Shown here one piece after another: positions 44,717-52,101 of a DNA stretch of 64,000 bases. The position numbers were made by a program, and so were the translations under genes. Under the pieces are notes generated by a model that was not told where the DNA came from, ran no database searches, and saw only the letters and a list, made by a program, of their open reading frames with translations. This DNA is from Halosimplex salinum. Its GTDB lineage: Archaea; Halobacteriota; Halobacteria; Halobacteriales; Haloarculaceae. Location of the stretch: assembly GCF_003730195.1 (NCBI RefSeq), contig NZ_QWGG01000003.1, positions 310,001 to 374,000 of the forward strand. Direction: 5' to 3'. How positions within the stretch are numbered: the stretch's first letter is position 1; each line of letters begins with the position of its first letter.

Positions 44717-45472
44717 CTATCCGGGCAGGTAGTCCGTCAGCGAGGACGATTCGGGCGTGGGCAGATCGAGATCGCTCCCGATGACAGTCTCGACGGCCGC
44801 CTCGACAGCGGCGGCGAACGGCGACGCGTCCACAGCGACGGGCGCTGCCGAGAGGTCGGGCACCTCGCTCGTCGGCACCGCGACGTCGGCGGCGGGGACG
44901 GCGACCGCGTCCGGGTCGGCCCGGTTCGCGACGACCGCGTCCACGGCCGCGTCGACGTCGGCCAGTCGGTCGCACGTGCGCGGGACGGCGTCGCTCCCGC
45001 GCTCGCTATCGGGGACCACCAGCGCGACGGCGTCGGCCGCGGTCACCGCCGCGACCGCCTGGTTGGCTCCGACGGGCGGTACGTCGACGAAGACGGCGTC
45101 GTAGCGGTCGCTCGCGGCCGAGATTCGTTCGGCGAGACGGCGAGCGCACTCGCTGGTCTTCGAACGCGCCAGCCGTTCGAAGGGCGCTCGCGCCGGCGCG
45201 ACGGCGACCGACCCCGGCACGTCGACCGGCAGCCGCATCGTCGCCTCGGCCAGCGGTCGGTCGTCCGTGACGACCCGCGTCACGTCCGGCTCGAGCCGCC
45301 CGTCGACCACCCCCGCCAGTCCCTGCGTCGTGAACGCCGCGTCGACGACGAGCGCGTCGCGCCCGTCCCGCGCGAGCGTCGCCGCGAACTCGACGGACAG
45401 TCGCGTCGCCCCCGCGCCGCCGACGCCGCTCACCACCGCGAACACGTCACCGGCCCCCTGAGTCACACTCAT
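44717..45472 (-). CDS. ParA/MinD-like protein with degenerate P-loop
   Basis: The 251-residue protein has the ParA/MinD fold: FAVVSGVGGAGATRLSVEFAATLA (11-34) at the P-loop position, DALVVDAAFTTQGLAG near 40, DAVFVDVPPVGANQAV near 129 and VVANRADPDAVAV near 185. In active ParA/MinD the loop reads KGGVGKT; here both the signature Lys and the P-loop Lys are replaced (V17, A22). The other ATP-fold strands are kept. It may be a nucleotide-independent relative or bind nucleotide weakly. No ParB-like gene is adjacent. Confidence 0.75.
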   Translation of the reverse strand: MSVTQGAGDVFAVVSGVGGAGATRLSVEFAATLARDGRDALVVDAAFTTQGLAGVVDGRLEPDVTRVVTDDRPLAEATMRLPVDVPGSVAVAPARAPFERLARSKTSECARRLAERISAASDRYDAVFVDVPPVGANQAVAAVTAADAVALVVPDSERGSDAVPRTCDRLADVDAAVDAVVANRADPDAVAVPAADVAVPTSEVPDLSAAPVAVDASPFAAAVEAAVETVIGSDLDLPTPESSSLTDYLPG

Positions 45473-45548
45473 GTGATCGTCTTGTCACCTACCCACTCAA
45501 AAACCTACGTGTCGACGGGCGAACAATCCGGGCCGCGTCGCCGTCCGT

Positions 45549-45980
45549 TCAGTCGTCGGTCCCGTCCGCGATAGACGCCGCGATGTCGTCGAGTTCATCG
45601 TCCGCGAGATTGGGTCGGTCGCCGAAGATGGAGTGGATCGGACGGCTCCCGTCGTCCTCGAAGCGCGGGACGATGTGGCCGTGGGTGTGGGGCACCTCCT
45701 GCCCGGCGACCTCGCCGTTGTTGAACGCGACGGTCGACCCGTCGGCGTCGACGGCCGACTCGACCGGCTCGACGAGCCGGTTCAACACCGCGAACACGTC
45801 GCCGGCGAGGTCGCTCGGCATGTCCTGGACGTGTTCGTGATGCGCTTTCGGGATGACGAGCGTGTGCCCCGGCGCCAGCGGGTTGGCGTCGAGGAACGCG
45901 AGCACGTCGTCGTCCTCGTACACGGTGCGACTCGGGATCTCTCCGGCCACGATCGAACAGAAGATGCAGTCCTCGCTCAT
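45549..45980 (-). CDS. HIT-family nucleotide hydrolase
   Basis: The 143-residue protein has an N-terminal zinc-like CIFC (5-8), LAPGHTLVIPKAHHEHV near 35-51 and the histidine triad VPHTHGHIVPR near 97-107. HIT proteins hydrolyse nucleoside phosphoramidates or dinucleoside polyphosphates. ATG 45980 gives MSEDCIFC; the longer frame to 46010 has a non-ATG start and lies in the leader. The upstream region has interleaved inverted repeats. Confidence 0.9.
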   Translation of the reverse strand: MSEDCIFCSIVAGEIPSRTVYEDDDVLAFLDANPLAPGHTLVIPKAHHEHVQDMPSDLAGDVFAVLNRLVEPVESAVDADGSTVAFNNGEVAGQEVPHTHGHIVPRFEDDGSRPIHSIFGDRPNLADDELDDIAASIADGTDD

Positions 45981-46322
45981 GTGCGTGGTGTCGAAGGGGT
46001 CCCAAATCAAGGTTTACACGACGACCGATTTCCCGGAGGGGTGTCCTCGGTCGTCGGCGCTGCGGGCACCCCTCCGGGAAAGACATGGTGTCGCCGAGCG
46101 ATGCGAGACGACACTCGGGAGAGCGGCGCTCTCCCGGTGGTGAAAAAGGCAGCGAGCGCCGCCGGCGCTCGCGGTAGGACCGGCGCGCTTCGCCCGCTGG
46201 ACGCCGGCCGCTACCGACCGGTTCCGCCGAGCATTCGCGTGCCTGCGACACGCGGTTCAGCCGTCACCGACGAAGAGACGGTCGGCGGAACCGAGAGCGG
46301 AGACAGTGTCCCGCGAGGCGTC
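45981..46322. other. Intergenic region with interleaved and simple inverted repeats
   Basis: No gene is supported in these 342 bases. A perfect 10-base repeat (46019-46028, partner 46047-46056) and a perfect 15-base repeat TTTCCCGGAGGGGTG (46029-46043, partner 46067-46081) are interleaved, so in RNA they would form a pseudoknot or two exclusive hairpins. A GGGAGAGC hairpin (46117-46135) and a GCGAGCGCC hairpin (46152-46172) follow, each with three-base loops. The HIT gene starts 39 bases from the first element. Confidence 0.85.
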
Positions 46323-46538
46323 TCACTCGTCGGTCGCCCTGAAGGCCCCGAATGTGTACTCCAGACCGAACAGGACGAACGCCATCGCGAACGCCTGCAC
46401 GAGGAGGAGTTCCCGACTCAGCAGGAGGCCGACGGCGAGAACGCCGACAGCGCCCGACAGCCCCAGCAAGACCGCGTACGGGCCGCGAGAGATGTTCCGC
46501 ACCCACTCGTCGCTGTGGCCGTAGAGACGTCTTAGCAC
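46323..46538 (-). CDS. Small membrane protein with two transmembrane segments
   Basis: The 71-residue protein starts at GTG 46538 (VLRRLYGHSDEWV) and has two hydrophobic segments (YAVLLGLSGAVGVLAVGLLL and LLLVQAFAMAFVLFGLEYTF), ending in RATDE. A longer frame reaches ATG 46625, but the extra part would cover the shared promoter with the cupin gene. TATTC (about 46556-46561) and TTTATC (46568-46573) boxes lie upstream of the GTG. The family is not recognised. Confidence 0.6.
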   Translation of the reverse strand: MLRRLYGHSDEWVRNISRGPYAVLLGLSGAVGVLAVGLLLSRELLLVQAFAMAFVLFGLEYTFGAFRATDE

Positions 46539-46653
46539 GACTGTGTCTGGAACGTGAATACCGTCCGATAAATCCGTTTCGAGAGCGCTCGCCGGAGTGG
46601 TGGCGACGCGAGTACCACCCATCATTAGGTGCGCCCGCGCCCATCGCCCACCT

Positions 46654-46992
46654 ATGCAGGTCGAAGCTCACTCGGCACACGAGACGGTCGAAGTCGTCGA
46701 CGGCGTCCACCTCACACAGCTCGCGGTCGGCGAGCGCGCGAGCGTCCAGCACGTCCACATGGAGCCGGGCTCGGAGGTGCCCGAGCACAGCCACGAGCAC
46801 GAACAGGTCGGCTACATCACGAGCGGGTCGGGCGTGTTCGTGGTCGACGGCGAGGAGTTCCCCGTCAGTTCCGGCGACTCCTACCACCTCGCCTCGGAGG
46901 AGCCACACAGTCTGGAGAACACCGGCGAGGAACCGCTCGAAGGCATCGACGTGTTCGCGCCGCCGCGCGCGAACCCCGACTGGCAGGACTGA
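46654..46992 (+). CDS. Small cupin protein
   Basis: The 112-residue single cupin domain has VEPGS-like HMEPGSEVPEHSHEHEQ at about 35-51 (His ligands) and SSGDSYHLASEEPHS near 73-87. ATG 46654 is preferred to upstream starts because a TCATTAGG box lies 25-30 bases ahead. Members of this size are often metal-binding isomerases or dioxygenases; the function is unknown. It is divergent from the small membrane protein. Confidence 0.85.
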   Translation: MQVEAHSAHETVEVVDGVHLTQLAVGERASVQHVHMEPGSEVPEHSHEHEQVGYITSGSGVFVVDGEEFPVSSGDSYHLASEEPHSLENTGEEPLEGIDVFAPPRANPDWQD

Positions 46993-46997
46993 GCGAT

Positions 46998-47987
46998 TCA
47001 GGTGCCCCGAACCGCACGTTGCCAGGCGCGGGTCGCGCGTCGCCGGACGCGAATGCCAATGCTCGTCGCGACGTAGCAGCCGATCGCGACGAGGACGATG
47101 GTTCCGCCGGCGGCGACGCCGTACTGGTAGGAGAGGGTCGCGCCGGCGACGGTCGCGACCTGTCCGGCGAGGACGGCCGCGGCGACCGACCGCTTGAACC
47201 CGCGAACCGAACTCGCGGTCGCGACCGGGACGACGAGCATGGCGGCCACGAGGACGACGCCCATGATCTGCATGGCACCGACGACGACCAGCGCCGTCAA
47301 CACCACGAGCACGTAGTTGTAGCGAGTCACGTCGATCCCGGCCGCGCGGGCGGCGGTCTCGTCGAAGGTCGCGTACAGGAGCGGACGGTAGGCGAGCGCG
47401 ACGACCGCCACCACGAGCGCCGTCAGCGCGAGCAGAACGCCGACGTTCCCCCTGGAGACCGTCGCGAGCGACCCGAAGAGGTAGGCGTTGATCCCGACGG
47501 CGATCCCTCCGTCGGTGGCAGTGACGAGGACGCTCCCGACCGCGAATCCGCCGGTCAGCACGATGGCCAGCGACGTGTCGGTGTAGAGCCCGAGGCGCTC
47601 GACCAGCGTCTGGACGACCACCGCCGCGACCACCGCGACCGCGAGCGCCGTCAGGAACGGCGACACCGAGAACGCGAACGTGGCGTTGACGAACAGGCCG
47701 ACCGCCACGCCCGCGAACGCGGCGTGGGCCAGCGTGTCGCCGATCATCCCCATCTCCCGGTGGACGAGGAAGCTCCCGACGACCGGGCCGATCACACCGA
47801 TACAGACCGCTGCGAGGTAGGCCCGCTGCATGAACGGCGACCCGAGCACGTCGAACCCGAGCAGATCGGCGAGGGCGTCCATCGCCACGCCGTAGGCGTC
47901 GTCGAGGAACCAGTCGCGGGCGCTCGCCGGACCGTCGGCGAGGAGTTGCAGTTCCACCAGCGTCACGAGAGCTGTCGTCGCGACCAT
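46998..47987 (-). CDS. znuB: Zinc/manganese ABC transporter permease
   Basis: The 329-residue permease of the ZnuB/MntB (ABC-3) family has about nine transmembrane segments. The conserved HREMGMIGDTLAHAAFAGVA (about 74-93) and VVGAMQIMGVVLVAAMLVVP (about 235-254) are visible. ATG 47987 shares a base with the stop of the ATPase gene (TGATG), which marks translational coupling in znuA-znuC-znuB order. Metal specificity cannot be told from sequence, but the His-rich substrate-binding protein points to zinc. Confidence 0.9.
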   Translation of the reverse strand: MVATTALVTLVELQLLADGPASARDWFLDDAYGVAMDALADLLGFDVLGSPFMQRAYLAAVCIGVIGPVVGSFLVHREMGMIGDTLAHAAFAGVAVGLFVNATFAFSVSPFLTALAVAVVAAVVVQTLVERLGLYTDTSLAIVLTGGFAVGSVLVTATDGGIAVGINAYLFGSLATVSRGNVGVLLALTALVVAVVALAYRPLLYATFDETAARAAGIDVTRYNYVLVVLTALVVVGAMQIMGVVLVAAMLVVPVATASSVRGFKRSVAAAVLAGQVATVAGATLSYQYGVAAGGTIVLVAIGCYVATSIGIRVRRRATRAWQRAVRGT

Positions 47988-48724
47988 CAGTGCCCGTGCG
48001 AGACGACGCGACGGTCGGTCCCGTACGCCTCGGCCAGCGCGTCGGTCTCGACGAACGTCTCGGGGTCGCCGTGGAAGTAGAGCCGCCGGTTGAGACACGC
48101 GATCTCGGTCGCGCGGGCGGTCACCACGCCGATGTCGTGTTCGACGAGCACGACCGTCAGCCCCTCGTCGTTCAGCGAGTCGAGCAGGTCGTAGAACGCC
48201 GTCCGGGACTCGGCGTCGACGCCGACGGTCGGCTCGTCCAGCGCGAGCAGGTCAGCTTCGGCCGCGAGCGCCCGAGCGATGAACACCCGCTGGCGCTGCC
48301 CGCCCGAGAGCCGTCCGACTCGCCGCTCGGCGAGGTCGGCGATCCCGACTCGCTCCAGCGCGTCGTCGACCGCCCGCCGGTCGTCGTCGGTGAACCGACC
48401 ACGGAGCCGCCGGGGATAGCGCCCCATCCGCACCGCCTCCGCGACGGTCACCGACATCGAGTCGCCCGCGCCGGCGTCGTCCTGAGCGACGTAGCCGACC
48501 CGCTCGCCGTCGGCGAACTCGTGGGCCGGCGAACCGAACAGTCGCACGCTCCCCGAATCGGGGCGACGCAGGCCGATCAACAGCTCCAGCAGCGTCGTCT
48601 TCCCCGACCCGTTCGGGCCGACGAGCCCGAGGAAGGCCCCGGGCTCGACCGTCAGCGAGACCCCCTCGAGGACCGGCCGGTCGCCGTATCCGAAGGTGAG
48701 GTCCGAGACTTCGAGGACGCTCAT
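47987..48724 (-). CDS. znuC: Zinc/manganese ABC transporter ATPase
   Basis: The 245-residue ATPase has Walker A GPNGSGKTT near 38, a Q-loop in GYVAQDDAG near 83, the signature LSGGQRQR near 147, Walker B LLALDEPTVGVD near 167 and the switch His in LVEHDIGVV near 203. It drives metal import through the ZnuB-like permease. ATG 48724 overlaps the stop of the binding-protein gene (ATGA), so the three genes are one operon. Confidence 0.93.
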   Translation of the reverse strand: MSVLEVSDLTFGYGDRPVLEGVSLTVEPGAFLGLVGPNGSGKTTLLELLIGLRRPDSGSVRLFGSPAHEFADGERVGYVAQDDAGAGDSMSVTVAEAVRMGRYPRRLRGRFTDDDRRAVDDALERVGIADLAERRVGRLSGGQRQRVFIARALAAEADLLALDEPTVGVDAESRTAFYDLLDSLNDEGLTVVLVEHDIGVVTARATEIACLNRRLYFHGDPETFVETDALAEAYGTDRRVVSHGH

Positions 48725-49938
48725 TCGACCTCCAGCGCCCGCTCGAGGGTCGGGAGGTTCACCGATTCCATCACGTCGACGTAGCCCCATCCCTCCTCCG
48801 CCCAGCCCTCGCTCCGGCCGGGGATCGAAGTCAGCGGGAGCACCGCCTCGGCGTCGGTCTCGGCGACCAGTTCGGTCGCCGCGCGCTGGGACTCGAGCGG
48901 GTCGGCACAGACGTACCGCAGGTCGTGCTCCTCGATGCGGTGCTGGGCGCGCTCGATATCGCGCGCTGTCGGCCCCTGGTCCGGCGAGAGCCCCGTCAGC
49001 GTCACGAACTCGACGCCGTAGCGAGCGCCGAGATAGCCGAACGCGTCGTGCCCGGCGACCAGCACCACGTCCTTCGTCGCGCCCGCGAGTCGCGACTCGA
49101 AGGACTCGTCGAGCGCGTCCAGTCGCTCCCGGTAGGCCGTCGCGTTCTCGGCGTACCGTGAAGCGTTGTCGGGGTCGACGGCCTCGAACGCCTCGCGGAC
49201 CCGCTCGACCGCCGCGCTCGCCCGTCGTGGGTCGAGCCAGAAGTGCGGGTCCGCGACGCCGTGGTCGTGTTCGTCCTCGTGACGGTCGCCGTGGCCTTCG
49301 TCAGTGTGTTCTTCCTCGTGGTGGCCCGTCTCCGTGTGTTCGTCGCCGTGACCGTCGTCGGTGTGTTCGTCGCCGTGACCGTCGTCGGTGTGTTCGTCGC
49401 CGTGACCGTCGTCGGTGTGTTCGTCGCCGTGACCGTCGTCGGTGTGTTCGTCGCCGTGGCCCTCGTCGGTGTGTTCGTCGTCGTGGCCCTCGTCGGTGTG
49501 TTCGTCGTGGCTGGCGTCACCCTCGCCGTGGTCAGCGTCGATCAGGTCCACGTCGGCGCCGACCGCGACGGGCCGGACCGCTTCCTCGTCGGCGCGCACG
49601 TCGCGGACGATGTCGTCGGCCCACGGCTGGAACCCCTCCATCCCGTAGACGAACAGGTCGGCCTCCGCGACCGACTGGCGGACCTGCGGTCCGGGCTCCC
49701 ACCCGTGGCCGTGCTGGCCGATGGGGACGAGCGTCTCCGCACGCGCGGCGTCGCCGGCGACGTGCCGAGCGAAATCGCCGAACACGAAAAAGGACGACTG
49801 CGCGACCGATCGCTCGTCGCCGCCGTCCGTCGCCCCGCCCCCGGCCGGACCCGCGCTACCGCTGCACCCCGCAAGTGCGGTTACCGTCGGTACTCCCGCC
49901 GCCGCTCCGAGAAACGCCCGCCTCGTGTATCGATCCAT
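48721..49938 (-). CDS. znuA: Zinc ABC transporter substrate-binding lipoprotein with His-rich repeats
   Basis: The 405-residue protein has a Tat-like signal (YTRRAFLGAAAG) and lipobox (ALAGC near 22). The ZnuA/TroA fold has metal ligands His in IGQHGHGWEPGP near 83, His in VADPHFWLDPR near 230, and HDAFGYLGARYG near 300. Residues about 141-228 are a His/Asp/Glu/Gly loop with nine-residue repeats GHGDEHTDD. Such loops buffer zinc. ATG 49938 was chosen; an upstream extension in the same frame is antisense to the NifU-like gene. Confidence 0.92.
   Translation of the reverse strand: MDRYTRRAFLGAAAGVPTVTALAGCSGSAGPAGGGATDGGDERSVAQSSFFVFGDFARHVAGDAARAETLVPIGQHGHGWEPGPQVRQSVAEADLFVYGMEGFQPWADDIVRDVRADEEAVRPVAVGADVDLIDADHGEGDASHDEHTDEGHDDEHTDEGHGDEHTDDGHGDEHTDDGHGDEHTDDGHGDEHTDDGHGDEHTETGHHEEEHTDEGHGDRHEDEHDHGVADPHFWLDPRRASAAVERVREAFEAVDPDNASRYAENATAYRERLDALDESFESRLAGATKDVVLVAGHDAFGYLGARYGVEFVTLTGLSPDQGPTARDIERAQHRIEEHDLRYVCADPLESQRAATELVAETDAEAVLPLTSIPGRSEGWAEEGWGYVDVMESVNLPTLERALEVE
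49330..49500. repeat. 27-bp tandem repeats coding the His-rich loop of ZnuA
   Basis: A 27-base unit (plus strand TGTGTTCGTCGCCGTGACCG plus TCGTCGG) is repeated from about 49335. Four copies are near identical; two more (GTGGCCCTCGTC variants) are degenerate. On the minus strand they code GHGDEHTDD. Copy number changes would lengthen or shorten the metal-binding loop in steps of nine residues. Confidence 0.92.
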
Positions 49939-50097
49939 GTTATTACATCTAAAACAATATCTAATAAGAGTTGTGAAGATTAGGAGTATAGTTATTAATC
50001 GGGCCCGGGCCGAATTCGGGTACGGTGGTCGCGCTCGAAGCGGTCGAACGCGTGAGTCCAAAGGTCTAAGCACCGTCGTCGCTAACGTGCGGATACT
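49939..50097. promoter_or_regulatory. Bidirectional promoter between the znu operon and nifU-like gene
   Basis: The 159 bases hold an AT-rich island at about 49938-50000. Read toward znuA it has CTTATTAGATATT about 25-35 bases before the ATG and a dyad GATTA-N13-TAATC at 49978-50000, a possible metalloregulator site. Toward the NifU-like gene an AAGGTCTAAG box lies about 30 bases before ATG 50098. Confidence 0.6.
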
Positions 50098-50472
50098 ATG
50101 AGCACCGAAACCGAGGGCGGCGACGACCTCGAAGAGCGCATCTCGAACTTCCTGCGCCGGAACTTCCCGCAGATCCAGATGCACGGCGGGAGCGCGGCCA
50201 TCGAGGAGATCAACCGCGAGGAGGGCTCCGTCACGATCCAGCTCGGCGGCGCCTGTTCCGGCTGTGGCATCTCCCCGATGACCATCCAGGCCATCAAGAC
50301 GCGAATGACCAAGGAGATCCCCGAGATCGAGACCGTCAACGCCCGCACCGGCGGCGGCATGGGCGGCGGCGAAGGCATGATGGGCGGCGACACCGGCCCC
50401 TCGATGCCCGGCGACTCCCGCGGCGGCGACATCGGCGGCGACGACGACGAAGGCCCCGAAGCCCCGTTCTAA
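50098..50472 (+). CDS. NifU-type iron-sulfur cluster scaffold
   Basis: The 124-residue protein has the NifU C-terminal domain at about 10-85, with the cluster cysteines in GGACSGCGISPMTIQ (about 53-67). A Gly/Met/Asp-rich tail follows. It would hold a [4Fe-4S] cluster for delivery to apo-proteins, a need shared by NasA and NirA nearby, though linkage is not shown. It is probably leaderless from ATG 50098. Confidence 0.9.
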   Translation: MSTETEGGDDLEERISNFLRRNFPQIQMHGGSAAIEEINREEGSVTIQLGGACSGCGISPMTIQAIKTRMTKEIPEIETVNARTGGGMGGGEGMMGGDTGPSMPGDSRGGDIGGDDDEGPEAPF

Positions 50473-50555
50473 CTCCGCCCCCTCGGTCACGTTCTCGTCT
50501 TTTTCAATTCGGTAGTCGCGACGCTATCCGTCGGAGCGTCCACAGAAGCGAAGCC

Positions 50556-50592
50556 CTTCAGAGTCCGAGTGCCTCTTCAGAGTCCGAGCGCC
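50556..50592. repeat. 19-bp tandem repeat over the 3' end of the presenilin-like gene
   Basis: CTTCAGAGTCCGAGTGCC (50556-50573) and CTTCAGAGTCCGAGCGCC (50575-50592) are tandem copies with one mismatch. The right copy contains the stop codon (TGA 50579-50577) of the minus-strand presenilin-like gene; the left copy lies just beyond it. Confidence 0.9.
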
Positions 50593-51641
50593 GCGGTGAT
50601 CGGGACCCCTGCGACGACTGCACCGAGGAGGTAGCCAGCGAGGACGCCGGCGTTCAGCGGCGGCAGCCCGGCGTGAGCGCCCTCGACCCGGTGGACCAGA
50701 TAGAGGAGTCCGCCCATCCCGACGAGGCCGCCGACGAGCGCGCCGACGGCGGGGGCGTTGGCGTTGAGCGCCGGGACGACGGTGGGGGCGTCGAGGAAGT
50801 GGCCGGCGCTGACCGCGAGCATCCCCGGGATGAGCGCGTCGCCCAGTCCGAGGATGGCGACCTCCGAGCGGGCGGGGCTCTCCGCCGCCGGGTCGTCGGC
50901 TGACGCCGTTTCTCCCTCGTCCGCGTCCCCCTCCGCGCTGCCCATCAGGTCGAACTCGGGGTCGCGCATCGAGAAGGAGAGCGAGTGCGGGACGACGAAG
51001 ACGATGGGCGCCTTGAGGTCGCCCAGCCCCGCGGCGAGTTCCTGCATGTGCCCGGAGACGTAGACGGCGTAGGCGTCGTACCCCGCCCACGCGATCAGGA
51101 GGACGACCACCGGGAGCGGACCGAAGCCGAGGCCGAGCATCGGGATCGCCGCCGCGCCGAAGACGACCGCCGCGAGGTCGTTGACGTACCACTCCGGGTA
51201 CACCCAGAGGACGGCGAAGGTCACGAGCGCGACGCCGATAGAGACGGGACTCGACGGGAGCCCCATCAGGGCGCTCCCGTTCCCGGCGATCGTCCCGATC
51301 CCGGTCAGCGCGACGAACGCGACGGAAGTGAGCGTGCTCGCCGAGCCGAGGAGGAAGACTCTGACGAGGAGTTCGCCCAGGCCGTAGCGGAAGGCGGCGA
51401 CCATCGCGCCGGTCGCGACCAGCAACATTACGGCGAAGACACCCACGTTCCCGACGTTCCCGGGGTCCTGGAACATGGCCAGCCCCATCTCGGCAACCTC
51501 GTCGGTCAGCGCGAGTCCGCCGAGGATGGTGGCCGCGTAGAGCGTCACGATCCCGACGTACGCGAACGTCCCCGACGGGATCCCGGTGGTCTCGTCGGCC
51601 CCCTGCGTGTCGTCGGCCGGTTCGACGGGCTGCTCACTCAT
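50577..51641 (-). CDS. Presenilin/SPP-type intramembrane aspartyl protease
   Basis: The 354-residue protein has about nine hydrophobic segments and the two catalytic motifs of the GxGD family: WAGYDAYAVY near 187 (YD) and ILGLGDALIPGML near 266 (GLGD), with LPPLNAG (PAL-like) near 325. Archaeal homologues are presenilin-type proteases that cleave membrane segments. A hydrophilic acidic loop at about 225-255 separates the catalytic helices. ATG 51641 starts MSEQPVEPADD. Confidence 0.88.
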   Translation of the reverse strand: MSEQPVEPADDTQGADETTGIPSGTFAYVGIVTLYAATILGGLALTDEVAEMGLAMFQDPGNVGNVGVFAVMLLVATGAMVAAFRYGLGELLVRVFLLGSASTLTSVAFVALTGIGTIAGNGSALMGLPSSPVSIGVALVTFAVLWVYPEWYVNDLAAVVFGAAAIPMLGLGFGPLPVVVLLIAWAGYDAYAVYVSGHMQELAAGLGDLKAPIVFVVPHSLSFSMRDPEFDLMGSAEGDADEGETASADDPAAESPARSEVAILGLGDALIPGMLAVSAGHFLDAPTVVPALNANAPAVGALVGGLVGMGGLLYLVHRVEGAHAGLPPLNAGVLAGYLLGAVVAGVPITAALGL

Positions 51642-52101
51642 CGGTCGACCCCACGTCCGATGTCGTCGACTCCCGGCGCGGCGGCACCCGTTGCATGTTC
51701 GGGCCCGACGGTCACCGCGTGCAAATACTTCTCGGACTCCGGCGAGGTGTTGTCGGAGGCAGACCGTCGGCCTGCGACAGCACAGCACCGATCTGGAACG
51801 CCAACACAGCAGGAAAGTCCCACCCGTGTCGGCTGGACAGTTAGTCTGTGCGGGTGGGACTGAAAGGGGCCGCTGCTCTCGACGAAGCACGAGGACGCAA
51901 GCACCGCAGCGAAGCGAGGAGCGCAGCGACTCGCGCGAGTCGAGAGCAGCGGGGGCTTTCATGTTGTCTCGGATGGGTCCTGGCAGTCGTCTGCGTCCCT
52001 GGTCGTCGGTAGAGACCCTCCAGCGCTGGAATCACGGACCCGAACTACGCCTCGAACCCGGAATCACGGACTTTAATTCCGTGCGTGGCGCTTGCCCATC
52101 C
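51642..52101. other. 460-base gene-free region with nested inverted repeats
   Basis: Between divergent genes, several inverted repeats are stacked. An imperfect hairpin GTGTTGTCGGAGG...CCTGCGACAGCAC lies at about 51749-51785. Perfect 10-base arms GTCCCACCCG (51817-51826) pair with CGGGTGGGAC (51849-51858). A 23-base near-palindrome spans 51859-51961 (see the repeat entry). An ACTTTAATTCC box at about 52070 sits 26-30 bases before the next gene's ATG 52102 and is its likely promoter. No gene or ORF here is convincing. Confidence 0.75.
51859..51961. repeat. TGAAAG...CTTTCA-bounded near-palindromic element, copy 1
   Basis: The left arm (51859-51881) and right arm (51939-51961) are inverted copies matching at 20 of 23 bases, starting TGAAAG and carrying CCGCTGCTCTCGAC. 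The loop has many GCGAAG/GCAGCGA-like short motifs. The overall form recurs at 56986-57102. Its GC content and ends suggest a dispersed haloarchaeal repeat. Confidence 0.8.

Noticed and set aside
46010-46180. Miniature transposon (MITE) at the hairpin array
   Set aside because: I see no target site duplication or recognisable IS ends; the repeat topology is interleaved rather than simple terminal inverted repeats.
49335-49500. CRISPR-like array in the ZnuA gene
   Set aside because: The 27-bp units are contiguous with no spacers and code a His-rich protein loop.
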